Source: Verrucomicrobiota bacterium
GTDB lineage: Bacteria > Auribacterota > JABMQX01 > JAFGEW01
Assembly (NCBI GenBank): GCA_016931415.1
Contig: JAFGEW010000074.1
Span: 1 to 64,000 of the forward strand
DNA: 64,000 nucleotides
Direction of reading: 5' to 3'
A program made the position numbers and the translations under genes. Below, piece by piece: positions 35,982 through 44,000 of this stretch. The notes under the pieces were generated by a model. The model was not told the origin of the DNA, ran no database searches, and saw only the letters and a list, made by a program, of their open reading frames with translations. Every line of letters begins with the position of its first letter. Position 1 is the first letter of the stretch.

Positions 35982-36367
35982 CGCGCTGAGTCTCCTGCAG
36001 TGTCTGGATCCACATACGATGCGTCCATCGCGAGACGGGTGCGCGCGGAGCCAGGCGCCGCTGTTGATACAACCACAGGTTCTGTAGCGAGCTTGGCCAG
36101 TACGGCGCGGGCGGTCTGGGCTTCCTGGCGGACCCGGAGAAACATCAGTATGCCGCCAGGCGGCACGCTCAGCGTCGGGCCGGACATCGTTACGGCTCCG
36201 CCATCGACCGCGAAACCCCGCACCGGAACGTCACGTCCATCTGGCATGTGGAGAACGGACTGCTCAGCCCTCAGATGGTACTCAATGGCTGCCGCCGGGC
36301 AGACGGCCAAGGCTACGCCGACTGGAGCGAGTGCCCAAGCGGTCCAGGCCGGTCTGTGCCGAATCAT
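35978..36367 (-). CDS. Truncated paralogue of the multicopper protein N-terminus
   Basis: 129 residues. The first 60 after the signal peptide (IEYHLRAEQSVLHMPDGRDV and on to VPP) match those of the protein at 36462 at most positions, then the sequence changes to an unrelated helical tail (TARAVLAKLATEPVVVSTAA). It also shares the 5' leader of that gene, including GGGAGA..GACGACGATG, so the start of the gene was duplicated. It has no copper ligands. Translationally coupled to the lipoprotein by ATGA overlap, so it may still be expressed. Confidence 0.6.
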   Translation of the reverse strand: MIRHRPAWTAWALAPVGVALAVCPAAAIEYHLRAEQSVLHMPDGRDVPVRGFAVDGGAVTMSGPTLSVPPGGILMFLRVRQEAQTARAVLAKLATEPVVVSTAAPGSARTRLAMDASYVDPDTAGDSAR

Positions 36368-36461
36368 CGTCGTCTCTCCCGTCCCGCGTGACATCTCCGC
36401 CATCAATCCATGGGGGACTGGCACTCGACGCGGCACAATGCTCGTCGAGATCCCCCGCTCC

Positions 36462-38348
36462 TCACAGCGAGTCAGGGGTGCCGGTGCCGACGCGTTTCAG
36501 CTTGTCCATGTACCAGATCACGAGCTCACCTGTTGTGCTGTTGCCCAACAGGAAATCGTCCCTGTTGTTGTTGTTGAAATCGCCGATGCCCCCAACCGCC
36601 CAGTCTACCGGGACGGTAACGGGCAGGCCGGTGCCGTTGTCTGTGATGGCACCCGCGTTTTTGCGCACGAGCCCATTCATAAGCCAGCCGCCAAGCTGTC
36701 GGGTGCCCCCCTGATACCAAGCGATATCGCACTTGCCGTCGCCGTCGAGGTCGCCGAGGCCTGCGATAGTCCAGCCCGAAGCGGGACTGACGTTCCCGAT
36801 GACGCCGATAGAGCTGATCGAGACCCCGTTCATCAGCCAGATGGCGATGTCGCCGGTCAGCGTGTCCTCCCAGAGGATGTCGGCTTTGCCGTTGCCGTTG
36901 AAGTCGCCCACGCCGCGGATCTGCCACTTCGGATCAACGGACATGAGGACCTGCGTTCGGGCCACCCCCACGCCGTTCATGAGCCAGATCGCCACTTGGT
37001 TTGTTGCCGTGTTGCGCCAGAGGATATCGGCCCGGCCGCCGCCGTTGAAGTCTCCAACACCCTGGACGCTCCAAGCGGAGCTGACGACTCGCACGATGCC
37101 GGCCGACGAGATGCTTGTGCCATTCATAAGCCAGACGGCGATCTCGTCCGTGTCCGTGTTGCGCCAGAGGATGTCGCTCTTGCCGTCGTTGCTGAAGTCG
37201 TCCACGCCCTGGACCACCCAGCCGGCATCGGGAGTGGCCGGGGTGGCTGCTTGATCAGTCGCGTCCCCCACCATGAGCCTGACCCACAGCTCCTGGCTCG
37301 CCTCGCGCATCAGGAGGTCGCTGAACCCGTTGGCGTTGAAGTCGCCGAGTCCCTGGATGGTGGGTTTCGGCTTCTTAGTAATCTCGATATGCGCCAGCAT
37401 CCCGCCGGGGCCAACCGCTCCGTTCGTCAGATGAAGCGTCCGGTCGTAGACCGCGAAGGTCCCCTCCTCTTCCGGCTTCATCAACACGTCGGTCGTCTTC
37501 ATCGCCGGCAGCGTCAGGCTGAACCGCTCCGCAGGATGCTCGCGGGGATACCCGTCCTCAGCCCGCACGCTCACGTAGTGGCCATAGATGGCCGGCGCAT
37601 GGCTCTTGAGCCCCGCATTGAGCAGACGCACGAGCGTCCTGCCCGTGGCCCACCCGGCCGGGATCGGGGTCGCACCCGCCGAGTACGGCTGGCCGTTGAC
37701 CAGGAAGTACTGTGGGTCGTAGTCAATTGGGCTCGTCACGTCCCCTGCCGGGCCGTAGTCGCCGGCGGCTACCACGTCGTGCAGATCGGGATCGAGCTCG
37801 CTGAAAAAGACCACCACCTCGTTGTCGTACACCACTCCCGGATATGCCGTCTTGGCCGCCGTGTTCTTCTTGACACAGCCGTACAGACCCATCTGCACCT
37901 GGATCGCCGCATGCGTCCCGCTGTGGTAGATGAACGTGCCGGGCCGGAGGCTGCTCCATGTGTAGGCCACCTCCGTCGTGTTGGCCGGCTCCGTCTCGTG
38001 CGTGAACGACCGCACCCGCCCGTCGTAGGGTCCGCCGACATGTCGCACGGGCGTCATCGCGGCGGTCTGGCCCGGGATCACGATCGACACGGGCACCGGC
38101 AGGTTGTTGGTCAAGTAGATGGTCAGGGTCGGATCGCCCACCGGCACCGTCAGCATCGGGCCGGGCACCGTCACGTCTCCGCCGTTCAGGGCAAAGCCCC
38201 ACACCGGCACATCGCGCCCGTCCGGCATATGGACTACGGCTTCCTCGGCCCTCAGGTGGTACTCGATGGCGGCCGCTGGGCCCGCGACCAGGACCATGCC
38301 GGCCATCACAAGTGCCAGGACTTTCCACGTCGCCTTGTATGGAATCAT
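36462..38348 (-). CDS. Cupredoxin protein fused to FG-GAP repeats, ligands mostly lost
   Basis: 628 residues, signal peptide 1-27. Residues 29-324 are two multicopper-oxidase-type cupredoxin domains. The N-terminal HxH site is replaced (SIVIPGQ), the second reads YHSGTH, and the C-terminal HPxHxH reads SHAPAIYGH with most ligands missing. Residues 329-628 are about six FG-GAP/VCBS-like units (GVGDFNGNGKADILW, GIGDFNNNNRDDFLLG), a beta-propeller or surface repeat region. ATG 38348 has GGGAGAAACGACG. Probably a structural or partner subunit rather than an oxidase. Confidence 0.75.
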   Translation of the reverse strand: MIPYKATWKVLALVMAGMVLVAGPAAAIEYHLRAEEAVVHMPDGRDVPVWGFALNGGDVTVPGPMLTVPVGDPTLTIYLTNNLPVPVSIVIPGQTAAMTPVRHVGGPYDGRVRSFTHETEPANTTEVAYTWSSLRPGTFIYHSGTHAAIQVQMGLYGCVKKNTAAKTAYPGVVYDNEVVVFFSELDPDLHDVVAAGDYGPAGDVTSPIDYDPQYFLVNGQPYSAGATPIPAGWATGRTLVRLLNAGLKSHAPAIYGHYVSVRAEDGYPREHPAERFSLTLPAMKTTDVLMKPEEEGTFAVYDRTLHLTNGAVGPGGMLAHIEITKKPKPTIQGLGDFNANGFSDLLMREASQELWVRLMVGDATDQAATPATPDAGWVVQGVDDFSNDGKSDILWRNTDTDEIAVWLMNGTSISSAGIVRVVSSAWSVQGVGDFNGGGRADILWRNTATNQVAIWLMNGVGVARTQVLMSVDPKWQIRGVGDFNGNGKADILWEDTLTGDIAIWLMNGVSISSIGVIGNVSPASGWTIAGLGDLDGDGKCDIAWYQGGTRQLGGWLMNGLVRKNAGAITDNGTGLPVTVPVDWAVGGIGDFNNNNRDDFLLGNSTTGELVIWYMDKLKRVGTGTPDSL

Positions 38349-38383
38349 CGTCGTTTCTCCCGTCCCGGGTAACATCTCCGCCA

Positions 38384-39742
38384 TCAATGCATAGGGATCG
38401 GCACCCCCGGTGGGACCACGATGAACATGGTCATCATGCCGCCCGGGAATACGTCGTTGTTGACCATTTCTTTTTCTTTGTGCGAGTGCCACATGTAGAC
38501 GAAACCAGCCGTCGGGTTGAACCCGCCCTCGCCGGGCGGCAGGTGGCCTGTGCCGCCGAGATAGGGCGAGCCGCTGTACATTGTGCCGAGCGTCACGTCC
38601 TTGACGTCCGGCATGACCACCGGGAACGGCTTGCCGTGGTCCTCCGCATTCTCTGTCCCGCTCGGGTCCATCGGCACGTCGTCGATCACGCCGTTTCCGT
38701 TGTGGTCCACGTCCTCGGGACCGGGGAAGTTGCCCAACGGCGGCTCATCCCGGTCCTGTTCGTGGCCGTAGATGTCCCAGCCGAGGCCCTTGCCCGTCCA
38801 GGTGAAGATCGCGTCGAGCGTCCCACCCGGAGACACGGTGATCGTGAAGTGCGACTCGGCCAAGTCGGATCCGACCGTCGGGTCCGCGGCGTCGCTGGTC
38901 AGGATGCGCGCGTCTCGGGCAATGACCGAGAAGTTGTTCCCGTGCGTGTGAAACGGATGGAAGTCTCGCCCGGCATTGATGATCCGCAGCAACAGCTTGT
39001 CGCCCGGGTGGATCATCGGCATGCAGTTGTACGGTTGCGACGGCAGCAGTGGCCACCCCGCCGGCAGCATTGTGTCCGGCGCACACCGCCCGTTGAGGAA
39101 CCAGTACACGGGGAACCACTCGGTGTTGTCTACCAGGGCCTCCTGGCCGCTCTCGATGAGCCAGTGGACCCACGGATCGATCTCGGTCTCGAGGAACAAC
39201 ACCTCATGATCGTAGGAAGTGTCGTCGTGCTCGTAGGCCTTCATCGTCATGGGCCCCGCGTGCTTGACGAGGATCGCGCCGACCAGCCCCATCTCGACCT
39301 GCAGTTCCGGGTTGGTCCCGCTGGAGTACAGATACGTGCCCAGCTCCGATGCGGTGAACTTGTAGGTAACCTGGCCGCCGGGCGGCGCCTCCTGCGTGAT
39401 CAGACCGGTCACGCCGCCGACGAATGTCACGTTATCCTGGCCGGGGAAGACAATCGAGACGTTGCGCCCCCCGGGTAGATCGTTGACCAATGTGATCTCG
39501 ACATTCTGACCCTTGGTGAAGACTAGCGTCGGACCGGGGTATTGCATCGGGCCGTCATCCAATGCGTATCCCCACATGTAGATGCTGTTTGCCTCCGGCG
39601 TGGAGATGTAGCCCTCCTTGGCTGTGAGCGTGACTGTGTTGTCCATCACGCCGGGGATGTCGGCCCACAGTCGACCGGCGCCGGCCAACAGCAGCAGTGC
39701 GACAGCGATGATGCCGACGCTCGTGTGCAGGTATCTCCTCAT
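38384..39742 (-). CDS. Multicopper-oxidase paralogue with C-terminal ligand set only
   Basis: 452 residues, signal peptide to ADIP. Two cupredoxin domains. The N-terminal domain has lost its copper ligands (VSIVFPG; YLYSSGTN). The C-terminal domain keeps HPFHTHG (H262, H265, H267) and WHSHKEKE (H419, H421), the set that normally binds the type-2/type-3 cluster; no T1 cysteine. A DHNGNG calcium-like loop at about 347-352. ATG 39742 with AAGGAG. Upstream of the fused paralogue at 36 bases, downstream of the next one at 58. Confidence 0.8.
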   Translation of the reverse strand: MRRYLHTSVGIIAVALLLLAGAGRLWADIPGVMDNTVTLTAKEGYISTPEANSIYMWGYALDDGPMQYPGPTLVFTKGQNVEITLVNDLPGGRNVSIVFPGQDNVTFVGGVTGLITQEAPPGGQVTYKFTASELGTYLYSSGTNPELQVEMGLVGAILVKHAGPMTMKAYEHDDTSYDHEVLFLETEIDPWVHWLIESGQEALVDNTEWFPVYWFLNGRCAPDTMLPAGWPLLPSQPYNCMPMIHPGDKLLLRIINAGRDFHPFHTHGNNFSVIARDARILTSDAADPTVGSDLAESHFTITVSPGGTLDAIFTWTGKGLGWDIYGHEQDRDEPPLGNFPGPEDVDHNGNGVIDDVPMDPSGTENAEDHGKPFPVVMPDVKDVTLGTMYSGSPYLGGTGHLPPGEGGFNPTAGFVYMWHSHKEKEMVNNDVFPGGMMTMFIVVPPGVPIPMH

Positions 39743-39800
39743 GGCCTTGCTCCTTACTGACTGCCTGAAACCTTGCCTGGCTGTCCAGATGGCTCAGTCC

Positions 39801-41027
39801 TCATGGCTCCGTGATTTCGATCTCGGTCATCATGCCGCCATAGTCTTCCTGGTCGTTGGACAGGAACTTGAGGTTGGTCGTATAGAACAGGTACGTGCCC
39901 GGCTCGACGTCCGTGGTGTCCAGCAGCACGTCAGCTGTCTCGCCTCCGCCCAACGTCACCGAGGTGGTCCAATAGCCCGTGTCTTCTCCGCCCGGGCCGC
40001 GAAGCTGCCGCGCCCCCGTGCCGATCACCTTCATCGGAATGCCCAGCGCCGTTACGGTGAAGTACTCGGTCACCGACAGGTTCGATAGCCGCAGCAGGAT
40101 CGTCTCGCCCTGCGCCGCCGTGATCTTCGAGTGCAGCTTTTGCGACAGGTGGCCCGTCTCGGAATTGGCCAGCGGCGCCTCGACGATCGTGTCCGGATAC
40201 CCGCGGCCGTTGAGCATTGCGTAGCGGTCTCGCATCATGGCGAACGGCAGCGGTTGTACGCTCAAGCTCGCATCGTGGAAGTCCGGGTCGAACGACCCGA
40301 GCTGGATCGCATAGTCCACGTCGTAATAGGTCGAGCCGTCGCCGTCATTGTAGGCGTACGCGTCGCCGGTGTGATGCACCCACCCGCCACCCAGCGGCGT
40401 GTTGTTGGGCAGCATGTCCTGGATGGGGTACACGTACAGGTTCGCCAGCATGCCCATCTGCATGTGCTCGGTCGCCTCGACGTGGCAGTGGTAGATGTAC
40501 GTGCCCGGCTCGACCACCTTATAGAAGTAGGTGAACGTCGAGCCCATGTTGATTGAGACCGACGCCTCCGGCACTCCATCGAAGATCGACGCCGCCTCCG
40601 GGAAGCCGTGCCAGTGTACCGTGTGCGGATCGAACAGGTCGGGCCGCATCATCATGCCGACGTTCGTCAACGACAGGTAGAACCGGTCGCCCTCGCGCAG
40701 CTCGATGGTCGGACCGGGGAACTCGGCGGCGAGCATGCCTTGCATCATGGCCATCTCGTCATACGTGCCCGTCACGTCCGAGAAGCCGAAGCAGTACATC
40801 AGCTTGCCGTCGGCCATGTTGACAAACCCGTCGCCGGCTGCCAGGTGCATGTAGACGTTGTCGTTGTTCGGGTCGCCGTCGCTGTTGGTATCCACCCCAT
40901 CGACGTCCGGCGGCTCCTGGACAAACACGGCGGCGCCGGCCGGCCACGCGGCGAACACGACGAGAGCCGCGATCAACCCGAACGCCCACCCGGCGGGGTT
41001 CCCGGGTCTTGTGTTGCGCCTCATCAT
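39801..41027 (-). CDS. Multicopper-oxidase paralogue with N-terminal ligand set and T1 site
   Basis: 408 residues, signal peptide to AAVF. The N-terminal cupredoxin has HWHG (H138, H140) and HCHVEATEHMQMGM (H180, C181, H182, H188, M193), i.e. T2/T3 half plus a T1 site, as in two-domain type-C multicopper proteins. The C-terminal domain has no HPxHxH or HxH. ATG 41027 with AAGGAG. It overlaps nothing but lies 56 bases from the giant gene's stop. Confidence 0.85.
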   Translation of the reverse strand: MMRRNTRPGNPAGWAFGLIAALVVFAAWPAGAAVFVQEPPDVDGVDTNSDGDPNNDNVYMHLAAGDGFVNMADGKLMYCFGFSDVTGTYDEMAMMQGMLAAEFPGPTIELREGDRFYLSLTNVGMMMRPDLFDPHTVHWHGFPEAASIFDGVPEASVSINMGSTFTYFYKVVEPGTYIYHCHVEATEHMQMGMLANLYVYPIQDMLPNNTPLGGGWVHHTGDAYAYNDGDGSTYYDVDYAIQLGSFDPDFHDASLSVQPLPFAMMRDRYAMLNGRGYPDTIVEAPLANSETGHLSQKLHSKITAAQGETILLRLSNLSVTEYFTVTALGIPMKVIGTGARQLRGPGGEDTGYWTTSVTLGGGETADVLLDTTDVEPGTYLFYTTNLKFLSNDQEDYGGMMTEIEITEP

Positions 41028-41082
41028 GGTCTTCTCCTTTCCAGAAGGACTATTCGTCTCGATCTTGCCTGTCTCGGATACA

Positions 41083-44000
41083 TCACGGGGCCACGTATTC
41101 ATCCGCACCCACGTCAACGTCTCCGGCCACACCTGGACGGGCGTCGCCGTCAACGTCGGTGAGCAGATCGGGGAACTGGCCGAAGCCTTCGGTGTCGACC
41201 GCGTCCCTCGCCGGAGACGACTCCAGGATGTGGTAGTCGCCCAGCAGGCCCAGCGGCGCGAAGGTGTCGATCACAAGCGCGCCGAAGGCGTTCTCGATCG
41301 CCGTCGCCGTGTGCACATTGAAATACTGCTCGACGAGCAGCGGGTCGCTCGTCATGTTGCTCGCGTCATAGAAGCCGATGATGGTGCCGTCCGGTGCGCG
41401 AGCCGCAAGCTCGCTCAGCACACAGTCCTGCGGCTCGAGCATCTCGGGCGTCAGCGTGTTGTACACACCGAGGTCCCAGTACAGCACGGCAGGATTCACG
41501 GCCAGACCGCCCCAGCCGCCGTTGGCCGCCGCGTCCCAGTAGAAGGAGCGGTTCTGCCACAGGATGTTCTTGCGCAGCTCGGGATTCGAGAACGTCTGCT
41601 CGAAGCCGGCCCCGAAAGCGCCCTGCAAGCCCGTGCTGTGCACATTGGAGGAGATGCCGGCCACCTGTGGGATCGTACTGGGCAGCGGCTCGTTCTCATT
41701 CGCGGCGGGGCCGAACGTGTCCACGCCCGTCCCTGTGCTGTCGTTGCACGCGATCGTGTTGTGGTAGACAAACGCCCGCGCCGTATCGTCGAGTGAGATG
41801 CCGCCCCCCGCGTCGGCCGCCGAGTTGTTCACGATCAGGTTGTTGAGAATCCAGATCGTGTGCCATTGCGATGGCGCGCTCGGAAACGCCCTGACGTCCT
41901 CCCCGTTGACGAGCAGTGTGCGGATACCGCCGCCATCGTCGCCCGACAAGTTGCCCTGAATCAGGTTCTTGTCGATGATGACATTGCCCGCGCCCTGCGT
42001 CAGCGTGCCGGGCGGCGCGCCGGCCGGGATGAGCTCGCCGGTGACCATGATCCCGCCGCCCTCGTCGAAGGCCTGATTGTTGAAGATCACGTTGTTGCGG
42101 ATCTCTCCCTGGCTCAACCCGAAGTGGGCAATCCCACCGCCGTACTGAAGCGAGAAGTTGCCTCCGATCCAGTTCTCGGTCACTTTGTAGTTGGTGCCGT
42201 TGAACAGCGCGATGCCGCCTGCGCCGACGAAGGCGCCGTTGAGGAACACCTCGTTGTGGTGGATGTCCATGTCTTCGTTGTGACACGAGTAGTACCCGTC
42301 ACCGGTCGCGTTGAGCAGCGTCGGCGTGCCGGACCGGATGCCGCCGCCGTAGTTGCCCTGGCAGTTGATGAGCCGGTTGTTGCTCAGCTCGACATGCTTA
42401 GTGTAGCCGACCGCGTAGATGCCGCCGCCCACAGCGGTCCCCGTGATCGTCAGCCCGTCGACCTGGTACGGCGGTTGCGGCACCGGCTTCGGACTCGTGA
42501 AGGGCTGGGCATTGCCCAGTATCGTGATGCCCGCGGTCCGATCGCGGAAGTAATCGAGCTGCTGGCCGGGCAACAGATTGACCTTGCCCGTGTCGAGCAG
42601 CCACTGGAGCTTCTCGCCCCATAGATTGTCCTCATCCGGAGGAACCGGCCCGGCCTGGATGCGCGTCGAGGGCGCGCCCCAGCCCTGGAGCTTCACGGGC
42701 TTCCACAGGAACAGGTTCTCCTTGTATGTGCCGGGAGCCACCAGGATGATCTGGCCATTGACCGCGGCATCGATGGCCGCCTGGATAGACCCGCCCGCGT
42801 TGACCTGGATGGCCGAACCACCGATATGGAGCGTCACGCCGATGCGCGTGCTCACACCCCCCGCGGTCGTGAGCATCAACTGGCCCGTGGTGCGCCCCGT
42901 CGGCACGTCAACCTCGACGATATCGTCGGCCCAGGAGGCAACGGGCAGCGCAACGCCGTCCAGCGTTACCGTGCCGGTCTCGTTGCCGAACCCGTAGTCG
43001 CGCGGCACCGTCGTCGTGCTGGCCGGATCGTCCGGATCGTAGTCCGGATTCGGCACTTGTATGATACCGACCGAGCGGATCATGATCCGCCTGTTGGGCG
43101 CCAGCACCGCGGCAATCAGCTTCCTGAGCAACGGTGATGTGGAGACCTTCGTCGTGCGAAGCAGTTGCTGCAGCACCAGCAAAGGTGGCGTGTTGGGGAT
43201 GAACGGTCCGCCATTGGGGCCCTGGACCGAGTAGATCACAGGCGTGCCGGTCGGGGGCTCGACGTCGACGGGCGTCCGGTTCGCCATGAACGCGCCGATC
43301 GGCAACACGGGCGTGTCGAGCCGCGTCGTCTTGCCGGGGAAGAACTCGAACCGGTACGTCGTCCGGCCGTAGCCGGGGTTGTACCACGGGTCGAACATCG
43401 TTTCGCCCGGGTTGTCCGGATCCGGGATCGGCCCCGGATCGTTAAGCGAGATGATGAGCACATTTGGCGACACGCCGGTCGGGTTGGGCACACTCACCGT
43501 GTAGGTCGAAGGCACCAAGCACGTGTACTTGCCCCACTGATCCGTGTAGACACGAGCGATCTCGTGGCCCGCGAAGTCCTGGATCGACACCGGCAGGTAC
43601 GCCAGAGCGAAGTTGGTGCCGAAGCTCGGGCTGGTCGGATCGTTCTCATAGAGCACGTCGTTGGTGACCCAACCCCAGATCAGCCCGCCCTTCGGCACTT
43701 CGGTCAGACAGAAGAAGTCGCACGCGGCGTTCTTGGCCTGACTCAAGAACACCAGCTTGCGGTCCGACTTCGGCCGCATATCGCTCGCCCACGGCGCCTC
43801 GATCATCTGATCGGGAAACAGGGTCAGATACGGTGGGATCGGGTGCAAGTCGCCGACGCAGATCGGCGGGTCCACGCCGAGTATCGGACCGGCGGCCGCG
43901 GCCAGGATGCCCGGCCCACCGCTCTCGTACGGGATGTAGCTGTCGCCGAAGTCGACGTTCTTGTGCTCCTCGCTCAGTATGAGATAGTGCGGGGGGGGCA

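Noticed and set aside
35397-38372. 991-codon plus-strand frame across the multicopper genes
   Set aside because: Antisense to genes with signal peptides, ribosome sites and recognised folds; no protein family fits the frame.
39801-41027. Copper nitrite reductase
   Set aside because: The HCH motif with a second HxH (HWH) fits multicopper T2/T3 sites; NirK lacks HCH and has a different T2 arrangement.
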